The notes under the pieces: model-generated
The model's input: only the letters and a program-made list of their open reading frames with translations
Database searches by the model: none
What the model was told of the DNA's origin: nothing
Part shown: one piece after another, positions 42,603 through 51,441 of the stretch
How the letters are laid out: each line of letters begins with the position of its first letter
Numbering within the stretch: position 1 is the first letter of the stretch
Origin: Pedobacter fastidiosus
Lineage (GTDB): Bacteria > Bacteroidota > Bacteroidia > Sphingobacteriales > Sphingobacteriaceae
Reading direction: 5' to 3'
DNA: 64,000 nucleotides
Assembly (NCBI RefSeq): GCF_014306625.1
Contig: NZ_JACRYL010000015.1
Coordinates: 2,705-66,704, forward strand
Translations under genes and position numbers: made by a program

Positions 42603-45573
42603 CATCAAACACAAATTTCAGTTTCGTTTGGCTATTGCGATGAGAATTGCGCTGGTTTCATTTGTGCTTTTGATAAGTTTACCGTCCAAACTTTTTTCAC
42701 AAACTACCTATCTCCCGCATTATACTTCTAAAAATGGCTTAGCAAGCAACAACTGCTATTATATTCTACAGGATAAAAAAGGTTTCATCTGGATTTCGAC
42801 AGACAATGGCGTTAGTCGTTTTGATGGAACAAATTTCCAAAACTTTACAATTGAGGATGGTTTACCAGATACTCAAATTCTTAAAATGACGGAAGACAGT
42901 GAAGGAAGGATTTGGTTTTTCTCACTAAACGGTCAATTGAGCTATTTAAAAGATGGTAAATTCTATAATCAGGATAATAATGATTTATTAAAAAAATTAA
43001 ATTTTAATACCGTAATTGTCTCATTTCTTCAAGATAAAGCGGGTCGGATTTGGCTGGGTACAAATTCGAATTTAATTGTTTGTTGGGATGGAAAATCCGT
43101 AAAAAAATACGTTTCGCCACATGCCAACAACCAGTTTATAAATGCTTTTATCCACCAAGATGAGCAAGGAAACATTTATGCTTATAGTGATTTAAGTGTT
43201 CAAAAATTTAATGGAAAACATTTTAGCTTAACTGATTCTAAAGTTGATCCAATTTCTTACATGACGGCATTTAATCAGAATGATAAATCGCTTGTTTACT
43301 TGGATAAATCTGGCTTAAAAGAATTTAAGAATGGAAATTTAAATACTCTAATTTCCATCCCCAAAAATCTGATTAAAAATATGTCTGGCTATTTTTATTA
43401 TGATAATTCTTCAAAAGAAGTCTGGTTGGCCAATGCAAATGGTGCATTTGCACTCAATAAAAATGGTAAAACTGTTCAATACCTTCAAGATATTTCTGTA
43501 AATCAAGTTATTAAGGATGCCAACCAAAATATGTGGTTCGCCACAACGCAAGGCATTTATATGCTACCAAATATCAATTCACGGCTTTCTATAATTGATG
43601 CAGAATCTGGCTTGAGTAGCAATGTAATAAAGAGCATTACAAAAGATAATAAAAACAGGCTTTGGCTTGGAACTGATGATGCTGTTATCGATGTGCTCAG
43701 CATCAATAATTATCAGGTAAATGAAGTTGGATTAGACGATTTTAAAAAGTACAAAACGATTAAACAAATCACTTACGACCCTAAAAATCAATCTGTTTAC
43801 TTTGCATCCGATTATGGCATGGGCGTTTTTAAAAATATTTACAAAAGCACTTCCGAAGTTAAATATCTTAAAGAGGTAAATAACTCCATGTTCGTTATCA
43901 AGCATTTTAGCTTGAGTGAAAATAACAATCATTTGGCTTTGGCGCTTTCATCAGGTGTGGTATTTTTATCTGATCGGATTAATCAATTCGAATTCAACTC
44001 CCTTAAATACAGAGAAAAAGAAGATTTTTTTAAAGACCGCTCCTACCATGTTTTTTATGATAAAGCTGGGAACTTGTGGTTCTCTAACATCAATGGATTA
44101 TCCCAATTTTCTAATGGAAAATTAATTAAGCACTTTGAAAAAAACCCTTTACTAACAAAAAGAATCAATGATATTCAGCAATTGCCAGATGGTACCTTAA
44201 TTTTAGGTACCGATGGATATGGCTTGATCTTCTACAAAGACAATAAAATAACCAGACAGATTACTCAGAAAGATGGGCTAACGAATAACATCTGTACCAA
44301 AATTTTCATCAAGAATAATGAGATTTGGGTTTTAACCAACAAGGGTGTAAATAAAATTACCAATTACCCAGAAAACCCAAGTGTAGCCAATTTCGACTAC
44401 GGAAAAGATTTGCTCAGTGATGATATTAATAGTTTGTTTATAGATGACAGCACCGCGTATTTCGGCACAAACCGAGGTTTAATCCTGTTTAAGTATAACA
44501 ATAAAAATATCAGCAGAAACCTTCCAAAAGTGTATGTTACCTCAATTATAAGAGATAACGAACGGTTACCTATCGACAAAGACAACTTTACTTTTGAAAC
44601 CGGCAACAACATTATCCTATTTACTTTTAGCGCGGTAGATTTTACAACGAGCGATATTACTTACCGTTATCGATTAAACGAAAACGCTGCTTGGATAGAA
44701 ACCAGAACCAGAAGATTAGATTTTTCTTCCTTGCAAACTGGAGATTATGTTTTTGAGGTGAGCGCCAAAAGCCAGAACGGAAACTGGGGTCCATCTGCAA
44801 AGATTTCGTTTACCATTAAAAAACACTTTTGGCAAAGCTTATGGTTTTTATCAATTCTAATTCTACTTGTCGCTTACATTTTCTATAAAGTTGCTGTTTA
44901 CATCACCAGAAAGCAGAAAGATAAAGAACAAGAACAATTGTTGGTTAAAAATAAAGTATTAATGCTCGAACAGCAGGCATTACAAGCCATGATGAATCCT
45001 CACTTTGTATTCAATGTAATGAACTCCATTCAACATTACATAAATACACAGAATACGGCATCAGCAAATAAAGTTTTAACTGGCTTTGCAAGGTTAATCC
45101 GCAAGAATTTAGAGATTTGTACCAAGAGCTATATCTCTTTGGAAGAAGAATTAGAATACCTTAATCTCTACCTAAAGCTAGAAAAAAATCGCTTCGGCGA
45201 AAAACTCAAATATTTTTTCTATGTTGATGAAGACATTGATAAAGAGGAAACCTTTATCCCATCTATGCTGTTGCAACCTTATGTAGAAAATGCAATTTGG
45301 CATGGAATTATGCCAAAGGAAACTGGCGGAGAAATTCACATCAACATTAAGTTACAAGATGAATTTTATCTAAATATAGAAATTATAGATGATGGAATTG
45401 GGATTGAGAATTCTTTAAGAGATAAAAAAGAGACACATATTAGTAAGGGAATGCAATTAACTAAGGAAAGATTGAATCTTTTAGGTCAGATTGGAGCAAA
45501 ACCTATACACTTAGATGTTCGTCAAAACAGCACAAATAGTACAACTGTATCTATTTCTATCCCTTTAAAATAG
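42592..45573 (+). CDS. Beta-propeller sensor histidine kinase (LytS type)
   Basis: 993 residues from a GTG that overlaps the regulator gene by 11 bases. An ATG at 42640 would give a shorter, more conventional signal peptide (MRIALVSFVLLISLPSKLF) and may be the true start. The exported part contains repeated Reg_prop-like units (DKKGFIWISTDNGVSRF, DKAGRIWLGTNSN, DKAGNLWFSNINGLSQF), which form a two-propeller ligand-sensing domain. A Y_Y_Y domain comes next (about 665-735), then a transmembrane helix (about 745-771). The His_kinase domain has H804 in AMMNPHFVFN, and an HATPase has YVENAIWHGIM and DDGIGIE. It should phosphorylate the adjacent LytTR regulator. The ligand is unknown. Confidence 0.9.
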   Translation: MTINIKHKFQFRLAIAMRIALVSFVLLISLPSKLFSQTTYLPHYTSKNGLASNNCYYILQDKKGFIWISTDNGVSRFDGTNFQNFTIEDGLPDTQILKMTEDSEGRIWFFSLNGQLSYLKDGKFYNQDNNDLLKKLNFNTVIVSFLQDKAGRIWLGTNSNLIVCWDGKSVKKYVSPHANNQFINAFIHQDEQGNIYAYSDLSVQKFNGKHFSLTDSKVDPISYMTAFNQNDKSLVYLDKSGLKEFKNGNLNTLISIPKNLIKNMSGYFYYDNSSKEVWLANANGAFALNKNGKTVQYLQDISVNQVIKDANQNMWFATTQGIYMLPNINSRLSIIDAESGLSSNVIKSITKDNKNRLWLGTDDAVIDVLSINNYQVNEVGLDDFKKYKTIKQITYDPKNQSVYFASDYGMGVFKNIYKSTSEVKYLKEVNNSMFVIKHFSLSENNNHLALALSSGVVFLSDRINQFEFNSLKYREKEDFFKDRSYHVFYDKAGNLWFSNINGLSQFSNGKLIKHFEKNPLLTKRINDIQQLPDGTLILGTDGYGLIFYKDNKITRQITQKDGLTNNICTKIFIKNNEIWVLTNKGVNKITNYPENPSVANFDYGKDLLSDDINSLFIDDSTAYFGTNRGLILFKYNNKNISRNLPKVYVTSIIRDNERLPIDKDNFTFETGNNIILFTFSAVDFTTSDITYRYRLNENAAWIETRTRRLDFSSLQTGDYVFEVSAKSQNGNWGPSAKISFTIKKHFWQSLWFLSILILLVAYIFYKVAVYITRKQKDKEQEQLLVKNKVLMLEQQALQAMMNPHFVFNVMNSIQHYINTQNTASANKVLTGFARLIRKNLEICTKSYISLEEELEYLNLYLKLEKNRFGEKLKYFFYVDEDIDKEETFIPSMLLQPYVENAIWHGIMPKETGGEIHINIKLQDEFYLNIEIIDDGIGIENSLRDKKETHISKGMQLTKERLNLLGQIGAKPIHLDVRQNSTNSTTVSISIPLK

Positions 45574-45762
45574 AAAATTTACCGTTTACTCAATTATTAA
45601 TACCACTCACTAAATAGAACTTACAAGCAATGTGCTTTAGCCTTAAACTTGTGTTAGAAATAAACGATAGTGTTTATCAAAACGTTCTTATAGAATTGAT
45701 ATAGATATTTAATAACCTAACCTAAAGCTATATCTTAATTCAGGTTTCATTTGTGTGTTAAG

Positions 45763-45800
45763 AAGCGGTCTTGTTTTTAAAAGCGAGACCGCTTTTTTTT
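45763..45800 (+). terminator. Rho-independent terminator after the sensor kinase gene
   Basis: Perfect 9-bp stem AAGCGGTCT (45763-45771) and AGACCGCTT (45786-45794) followed by T8. It lies 190 bases downstream of the kinase stop and just before scpB. Its presence inside the longest open frame for scpB shows that the real scpB start is further on. Confidence 0.88.
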
Positions 45801-45823
45801 GCCCAAAATTTTTATTTTTGTAT

Positions 45824-46390
45824 ATGCCCCAAACCCGTATCAACAAACACATCGAAGCCCTAATCTTCTCTTCTGTTCAGAGCATTAGTGTGCAGGAAAT
45901 TATTTTGGCCTTGAATGCTGTTTTTGGAGAAGAGGTAATAGAAAATCAGGTATTTGAAAGTATAGATTACATCAAAGAAAAATTTAATTCTGAAAATTCT
46001 GCAATAGAATTGGTAAATCTGAATAACGGCTATCAGTTTCTGACCAAAAAAGAATACCATGAAACGGTAAACCAGCTTCAATTACACCGTTCTAAGAAAA
46101 AATTGAGTCAAGCCGCGATAGAAACCTTGGCCATTATCGCTTACCGCCAACCCATTACAAAACTCGAAATTGAGCAGATAAGAGGCGTTAATTCTGATTA
46201 TTCGGTCCAGCGTTTATTGGAGAAAGAACTCATCAGCATAGAAGGGAAAGCCGAAACGCCTGGTCGACCGATTTTATACCGTACAAGTTCTTTATTTATG
46301 GATTATTTTGGACTGAATAATCTAACACAGTTGCCACAACTTAAAGATATTGCCAAAGAAGAGAATACGGTGGGCGAAAATGCAGAATAA
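45824..46390 (+). CDS. scpB: Segregation and condensation protein B
   Basis: 188 residues from the ATG at 45824. An open frame from 45755 would run through a strong terminator and is rejected. Two winged-helix domains are visible, with the conserved KLSQAAIETLAIIAYRQPIT block and the RGVNSDYSVQRLLEKELI block. ScpB pairs with ScpA and Smc to form the chromosome-condensing complex. scpA is not in this window. A promoter-like TATTTTTG (45813-45820) ends three bases before the ATG, suggesting a very short or absent leader. Confidence 0.93.
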   Translation: MPQTRINKHIEALIFSSVQSISVQEIILALNAVFGEEVIENQVFESIDYIKEKFNSENSAIELVNLNNGYQFLTKKEYHETVNQLQLHRSKKKLSQAAIETLAIIAYRQPITKLEIEQIRGVNSDYSVQRLLEKELISIEGKAETPGRPILYRTSSLFMDYFGLNNLTQLPQLKDIAKEENTVGENAE

Positions 46391-46479
46391 TTTAATTTTA
46401 ATTAATTTGGTACCAGCTTGTTATTAAAAAAAGATTTTTTGTATTTTTAAACTATAAAAGCAATTTTTATTTTTGTGTA

Positions 46480-46674
46480 ATGAAAGCGCCAAAGAAAATC
46501 CCAGCAAAACCAACTACCAAAAAAGAGGTAGAGGATAATGATGAATTTGATGATGAGGACACGATTCCAAGTACTGCAAAAAAAACTGTTGAAGATGACG
46601 ACGATGATTTTGACTTGCCTTTGGATGACCTCGATAATTTTGACAATTTCGATGACGACGAAGACGATTATTAA
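46480..46674 (+). CDS. Small acidic protein of unknown function
   Basis: 64 residues. A basic start (MKAPKKIPAKPTTKK) is followed by an Asp/Glu-rich remainder. I count 26 acidic residues in all, with blocks such as EDDDDDFD and FDDDEDDY. There is no domain, signal peptide or membrane helix. It is likely intrinsically disordered. It has its own promoter-like TATTTTTG (46468-46475) and its own terminator (46696-46728), so it looks like a genuine short transcript rather than a chance frame. Highly charged microproteins can act as chaperones, DNA mimics or metal buffers, but no role can be assigned here. Confidence 0.72.
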   Translation: MKAPKKIPAKPTTKKEVEDNDEFDDEDTIPSTAKKTVEDDDDDFDLPLDDLDNFDNFDDDEDDY

Positions 46675-46695
46675 TCTTTAAATAATATATATTTG

Positions 46696-46730
46696 AAAAG
46701 CATCCGCCCAGCTGGGTAGGATGCTTTTTA
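46696..46730 (+). terminator. Terminator of the acidic protein gene
   Basis: Perfect 10-bp stem AAAAGCATCC (46696-46705) and GGATGCTTTT (46719-46728), with a T-rich end. It is 22 bases after the stop. The next gene starts only 12 bases beyond the stem. Confidence 0.82.
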
Positions 46731-46739
46731 ATTTTAAAA

Positions 46740-47864
46740 ATGCCCATGCAAATTATACAGGTAAGCACCTCAGCCTTAAAAAAAGACTTTTTAAAAACAC
46801 CAAAAATTCTTTATAAAAATGATCAAAATTGGATCTGTCCTTTAGATAGCGAAATAGAAAACGTTTTCGACCCAAAGAAAAACAACTTCTTTAACCACGG
46901 CAGATGCACTAGATGGGTTTTAAAGGATGACAAAGGCAAACTTATTGGCCGTATTGCTGCCTTTATAAATGAAAAGAAAGCTTTCTATTATGAGTATCCA
47001 ACAGGTGGAATTGGCTTTTTTGAATGCATTGATGTTGAAAAAGCTGCGTATTTACTTTTTGATACAGCAAAAAAATGGCTACAAGAAAAAGGCATGAGAG
47101 CCATGGAGGGACCAATAAATTTTGGAGAGAATGATTCATTCTGGGGTTTATTGGTTGAAGGTTTCACTCCTCCATCTTACGGTATGAATTACAATTTCCC
47201 TTACTACAAGAAATTTTTCCAAACCTATGGTTTTGTAACGGAGTACGAACAGCTTACAAACCACATTAACTTAACCATTCCGTTTCCAGAACGTTTTACA
47301 AAAATTGCAAATTGGGTAAGAAATAAACCCGGTTACACTTTCGAATATTTCGATAAAAAAAATCCAGACAAATATATAAATGACCTAATGGAAATTTATA
47401 ATGATGGATGGCAGGATTTCGAAAACTTTGTTCCCATTAAAAAAGAAACGCTTAAAGAAAGCTTTAAAAGCATGGAACCCATAATGGATGAGCACTTAAT
47501 TCAGTTTGCTTATTTTAATGGAGAACCTGCATCATTTGTAGTTTTAATTCCTGATGCCAACCAAATGATTAAAGGTTTTAATGGGAAATTAGGACCAATA
47601 GAAAAACTAAAATTTGCTTATCGCCGTTGGGTGGGTGTTACACGAATGCGTGCAATTGTAATGGGCACAAAAACTAAATTCCAAAAACACGGGCTGGAAT
47701 CTGTACTATTTATTAGTTTGGGGGAATATGTTCTACCAAAAAACCAATACAAAGAGCTCGAGTTAAGTTGGGTAGGTGATTTTAATGAACAAATGATTGC
47801 CATTCATAAAGCTACAGGTGCAACTTTTGGAAAAAGGCATGTAACAATGAGAAAGGTTTTTTAA
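46740..47864 (+). CDS. GNAT-like protein (YghO-like)
   Basis: 374 residues, soluble. Conserved-looking blocks are NDQNWICPLDSEI, GRIAAFIN, YPTGGIGFFECIDVEKAAYLLFDTAKKWL, AMEGPINFGENDSFWGLLVEGF and LGEYVLPKNQYKELELSWVGDFN. The overall layout of an N-terminal GNAT-type fold followed by a second one resembles the YghO family, which has no assigned substrate. The acetyl-CoA loop is not sharply defined, so I treat the acetyltransferase label as provisional. The start at 46740 is 12 bases after a terminator stem. A second ATG at 46746 is possible. Confidence 0.75.
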   Translation: MPMQIIQVSTSALKKDFLKTPKILYKNDQNWICPLDSEIENVFDPKKNNFFNHGRCTRWVLKDDKGKLIGRIAAFINEKKAFYYEYPTGGIGFFECIDVEKAAYLLFDTAKKWLQEKGMRAMEGPINFGENDSFWGLLVEGFTPPSYGMNYNFPYYKKFFQTYGFVTEYEQLTNHINLTIPFPERFTKIANWVRNKPGYTFEYFDKKNPDKYINDLMEIYNDGWQDFENFVPIKKETLKESFKSMEPIMDEHLIQFAYFNGEPASFVVLIPDANQMIKGFNGKLGPIEKLKFAYRRWVGVTRMRAIVMGTKTKFQKHGLESVLFISLGEYVLPKNQYKELELSWVGDFNEQMIAIHKATGATFGKRHVTMRKVF

Positions 47865-47883
47865 GTAAAAAGTCTTAAGTACT

Positions 47884-48009
47884 GTTATTCTGAGCACAGC
47901 GAAGAACGCCCAGCCAAAATGCTTTAGACCTAAATTAAGCAACGATGGTAATTCGATATGTTTCCTTCATTGAATTAAAAGAGAGGTTACTTCGTTCCTC
48001 GCAATGACG
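47884..48009. repeat. Dispersed extragenic repeats between the GNAT-like and XRE genes
   Basis: The 151-bp gap begins with an ATTCTGAGCACAGCGAAGAA element. It ends with ACTTCGTTCCTCGCAATGACG (47980-48000), the same motif found twice near 28830 and 29020. It lies between convergent genes and has no obvious T tract. Confidence 0.6.
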
Positions 48010-48015
48010 AAAAAG

Positions 48016-48336
48016 TTACATCCCCATCTTATCATAAAGATCAATAACCTTTTTTCGAAGTTTATTGATCTCTTCTTCTTTTTCAAGAAGTTCTTTTTTC
48101 AGTGAAATAATTTCATCAGACGAACTCAGTTCAGGTAAATTTCCAGAAAGTAACTGAGCCACAGGAATCTTAAAAGCTTTAGAAATCTGAAGTAATCGAG
48201 AAATATTCAGATCGGTTTGATTGGTTTCTATCTTACAGAAAGCAGGCGTAGAAATTTTAAGCATTTTGGCAGCTTCTGCTTGACTCAAACCTAAGGCCAC
48301 CCTACTTTGCTTAATACTATCGCCAATGCTTTTCAT
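48016..48336 (-). CDS. XRE-family helix-turn-helix regulator
   Basis: 106 residues. The N-terminal Cro/CI-type HTH (about 7-62) reads SIKQSRVALGLSQAEAAKMLKISTPAFCKIE and NISRLLQISKAFKIPVAQLLSG. The C-terminal part (about 75-105, LKKELLEKEEEINKLRKKVIDL) is a heptad-type coiled coil, suggesting dimerisation or a leucine-zipper-like partner interface. It lies 59 bases after mpl on the same strand and may be the tail of the housekeeping run or have its own promoter. The target is unknown. Confidence 0.88.
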   Translation of the reverse strand: MKSIGDSIKQSRVALGLSQAEAAKMLKISTPAFCKIETNQTDLNISRLLQISKAFKIPVAQLLSGNLPELSSSDEIISLKKELLEKEEEINKLRKKVIDLYDKMGM

Positions 48337-48395
48337 GTTTTAGATTAGATTTGAAATGATAGATTTGAGAAGCGGGTTTCTCTCCAATCTATCAT

Positions 48396-49748
48396 CTATT
48401 TTTCTAATGAGGATGCCAATTCCGGCAAATTAAATCCAGCGTAATTGCCAGAACTCATCATTAACAAATTGGTATTTTTATAATTCAAACTGAGTAGATA
48501 AGCTTTCAACTTAGCAGCATCATTAAAGAACTTTAGCTCAGGGTTTGAAAAAGCTTGTTGAACATCGTCTTCACTAAAAGGCTCCATTCTTTTCTGCTCA
48601 AAAGATTTTATATCGATAAATACAATTGCATCATCTGCCTTATCCATCGCTCCTGCATATTCTTTAAGAAAATCTTTATTTAAACTGCTAAAAGTATGAA
48701 GCTCAATGCAGGCAACCAATTTACGATCTGTAAATTGAGTTTTAACAGCATCAATTGTTGCTTTTAATTTCGATGGAGAATGCGCAAAATCTTTATAAAC
48801 ATTGGTTGATTCATCGGTAGAAATAACCTCTAATCTTTTAGCTGCGCCTGTAAAAGACGAAATGGCTTTATCAAACTCTGGTTCAGCAATATTAAGTTCC
48901 TTACATACCAGTTTGGCTGCATTAAGATTCATCAAGTTGTGATCACCAAAAATTTTTAGCTCTGTATGCTCCGGAAGCAAATATGTAATGCCGTTTTTAA
49001 TTTCATGATCTGGAATTGCGTAACCAATCTTTGATACTTTAGCATTTGAATTGGCCACAATTTCATTTAAATCGGCGTCGGCTTTACAGTAAATTAGGGT
49101 TCCGCCCTCCTCTATTGTGTCGATAAATTTATCAAATTGAGAAGTGTAATCGGCATATGTTGGAAACACATTAATATGATCCCAAGCAATTCCGCTGATT
49201 ACGGCAACATTTGCTTTGTAAAGATGAAATTTTGGTCTTCTATCGATTGGCGACGATAAATATTCATCTCCTTCAATAATCATTACGGGTGCTTCATGAG
49301 TTACTTTCACCATAGTTTCGAAACCGGCAAGCTGTGCGCCTACGAGATAATCAAAATCATGATTGTAAAAATTGAGCACATGCAAAATCATGCTGGTAAT
49401 GGTTGTTTTACCATGACTGCCACCAATTACTACCCGAACTTTATCTTTGCTTTGCTCGTAAATATACTCGGGATACGAATAAATTTTAACCCCCAATTCT
49501 TGCGCCTTTAACAATTCTGGATTATCAATTCTAGCATGCATACCTAAAATTATAGCATCCAAATCTGCTGATATTCGGTTTTCATTCCAACCCATTTCGG
49601 TTGGCAACAAACCATACTTGTCCAATCTAGATTTTGCTGGTTCAAAAATCACATCATCAGATCCAGTAATCTGATATCCTTTTTTATGTAGGGCAATGGC
49701 TAAATTGTGCATTGCACTTCCGCCAATTGCAATAAAATGTATGCGCAT
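48396..49748 (-). CDS. mpl: UDP-N-acetylmuramate:L-Ala-D-Glu-meso-DAP ligase
   Basis: 450 residues, the Mur-ligase three-domain layout. The Rossmann-type start MRIHFIAIGGSAMHNLA is followed by the ATP-binding P-loop GGSHGKTTITSMI (about residues 109-121), the IIEGDEYLSS segment, the SGIAWDHINVFPTYADYTSQF segment and a C-terminal ligase domain. Mpl re-attaches recovered tripeptide to UDP-MurNAc in peptidoglycan recycling. It differs from MurC in this start and in the DEYLSS segment. It lies 26 bases after prmA in a leftward run. Confidence 0.9.
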   Translation of the reverse strand: MRIHFIAIGGSAMHNLAIALHKKGYQITGSDDVIFEPAKSRLDKYGLLPTEMGWNENRISADLDAIILGMHARIDNPELLKAQELGVKIYSYPEYIYEQSKDKVRVVIGGSHGKTTITSMILHVLNFYNHDFDYLVGAQLAGFETMVKVTHEAPVMIIEGDEYLSSPIDRRPKFHLYKANVAVISGIAWDHINVFPTYADYTSQFDKFIDTIEEGGTLIYCKADADLNEIVANSNAKVSKIGYAIPDHEIKNGITYLLPEHTELKIFGDHNLMNLNAAKLVCKELNIAEPEFDKAISSFTGAAKRLEVISTDESTNVYKDFAHSPSKLKATIDAVKTQFTDRKLVACIELHTFSSLNKDFLKEYAGAMDKADDAIVFIDIKSFEQKRMEPFSEDDVQQAFSNPELKFFNDAAKLKAYLLSLNYKNTNLLMMSSGNYAGFNLPELASSLEK

Positions 49749-49774
49749 GCTTTTAATGATTGAATTTTGATTGA

Positions 49775-50614
49775 TTAGTATTTTTCAAACTGAGCAGCAA
49801 CCCAATCTCCATTTTGTTTATGGTCGATATAACGGAGTTCATACTTTGCACATTCCGCTGTAATCATACTTAAATCGGGTTCCAAATAGAAACCACTAAA
49901 GAAAATTTTTCCTTCAGATTTTAAAACTTCAGCATAACGGCCAATCTGATCTAACAGAATATTACGATTAATATTCGCAAAAATCACATCGTATTCTTCG
50001 TTTGGAATTACTTCCTTACTGCCGCAAAGCGCCGTTAAGTTTTCGACATTATTAAGTGCAGCATTTTCAAGTGTACTTAGATAACAAATATCATCGTAAT
50101 CGATTGCAACTAGATTTTTTGCCCCAAGTTTTCCAGCAAGAATTGCCAAAATCCCAGTGCCACAACCCATATCTAGGATGTTTTTATCCTTTAAATCTGC
50201 AGCCAAAATATACTGCATAACCATTGTGGTGGTTTGGTGGTGACCGGTACCGAAAGCCATTTTCGGATCGATTACAATCTCATAAGGATAAGAAGGTTGT
50301 GGTTCGTGAAATGTTGCTCGAACATAACAAACGTCATCAATAATTAACGGACTAAAGTTCTTTTCCCATTCCGAGTTCCAGTTTTCATCAGCAACATCCT
50401 CTAAAGAATATTCCGTTTTAAATTCTTCCGAATGCTCATTTAATAGGTTTATCAACGCTTGTTCATTAAAGTTTTCTTTAATTACAAAAGCTGTAAATCC
50501 ATTCTCACTATCTTCAAAAGTATCGAAGCCCAAATCTGCAAGATCCGCAATAAGCAAATCCTGTTGATAATCTTCGATACTTTTAAATTTAAATATTGCC
50601 TTTATATATTGCAT
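49775..50614 (-). CDS. prmA: Ribosomal protein L11 methyltransferase
   Basis: 279 residues. An N-terminal substrate-recognition domain is followed by the SAM-binding segment NILDMGCGTGILAILAGKLGA. The conserved blocks FGTGHHQTTTM and FANINRNILLDQI identify PrmA. It methylates lysine and the N-terminal amine of L11. The start follows the tpiA stop with no gap, so the two genes are translationally linked. Confidence 0.93.
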   Translation of the reverse strand: MQYIKAIFKFKSIEDYQQDLLIADLADLGFDTFEDSENGFTAFVIKENFNEQALINLLNEHSEEFKTEYSLEDVADENWNSEWEKNFSPLIIDDVCYVRATFHEPQPSYPYEIVIDPKMAFGTGHHQTTTMVMQYILAADLKDKNILDMGCGTGILAILAGKLGAKNLVAIDYDDICYLSTLENAALNNVENLTALCGSKEVIPNEEYDVIFANINRNILLDQIGRYAEVLKSEGKIFFSGFYLEPDLSMITAECAKYELRYIDHKQNGDWVAAQFEKY

Positions 50615-51376
50615 TTAGCTGTTTAATGCTTTAATAATATCTGTAAAATCACGGGATTTTAATGATGCACCGCCAATTAAGCCACCATCAATATCCTTTT
50701 GCGCAAACAAACTTGCTGCATTGGTTGGGTTACAACTTCCACCATATAATATTGTGGTATCATCGGCAACGTTGAAACCATAATTCGCTTCAATTTCACT
50801 GCGGATAAATGCATGAATATCTTGTGCTTGCTCTGGGCTAGCAGTTAAACCTGTTCCGATTGCCCAAACTGGCTCATAAGCAATAACAATTTGTCTAAAA
50901 TCTTCTTCAGTTAAACTGAAAATACCGTGAACCAATTGTTTCTTTAAAACTTCAAAATAACTTCCGTTGTTGCGCTCATCTAAAGTTTCGCCGATGCAGA
51001 AAATTGGTTTTAAATCATTTGCCAAAGCAATTTTAGTTTTCGAAGCTAAAAGCTCATCACTTTCTGCCTGATATTGCCTGCGCTCTGAATGACCTAAAAT
51101 AACATACTCTACACCTACCGATTTTACCATTTTGGCAGAAATTTCGCCTGTGTAAGCACCGCTTTCTTTATCGTGAATATTTTGAGCTCCGATAGCTACA
51201 TCAGTACCACCAAGTTTTGCTAGGCTATTTAAATGAATAAATGGAGCACAAATTACAGCCAGTTGATCGCCTTTACGTTCATCCTTAACCATATTTACAA
51301 TTTCACTGAACAATGAAACGCCTTCATTGTAATCTAAATTCATTTTCCAGTTACCTGCAACAATTTTTTTTCTCAT
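50615..51376 (-). CDS. tpiA: Triose-phosphate isomerase
   Basis: 253 residues, normal length. It starts MRKKIVAGNWKMN. The catalytic His is in ILGHSERRQ and the catalytic Glu in IAYEPVWAIGTG, followed by the flexible loop segment. ILYGGSCNPTNA is the phosphate-binding block. It interconverts dihydroxyacetone phosphate and glyceraldehyde 3-phosphate in glycolysis. It abuts prmA and follows the GlmU-like gene by 65 bases. Confidence 0.97.
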   Translation of the reverse strand: MRKKIVAGNWKMNLDYNEGVSLFSEIVNMVKDERKGDQLAVICAPFIHLNSLAKLGGTDVAIGAQNIHDKESGAYTGEISAKMVKSVGVEYVILGHSERRQYQAESDELLASKTKIALANDLKPIFCIGETLDERNNGSYFEVLKKQLVHGIFSLTEEDFRQIVIAYEPVWAIGTGLTASPEQAQDIHAFIRSEIEANYGFNVADDTTILYGGSCNPTNAASLFAQKDIDGGLIGGASLKSRDFTDIIKALNS

Positions 51377-51441
51377 TATATTTTAGTTTTATTATTGTAA
51401 TTTATTAAGTCCAAATCTTGCTTGATTCTTGATACTCAATC

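Noticed and set aside
45755..45823. N-terminal extension of scpB
   Set aside because: It would be read through a strong terminator; the ATG at 45824 fits the family start.
46514..46768. Antisense open frame over the acidic gene
   Set aside because: It is the antisense of a low-complexity Asp-rich stretch and crosses a terminator.
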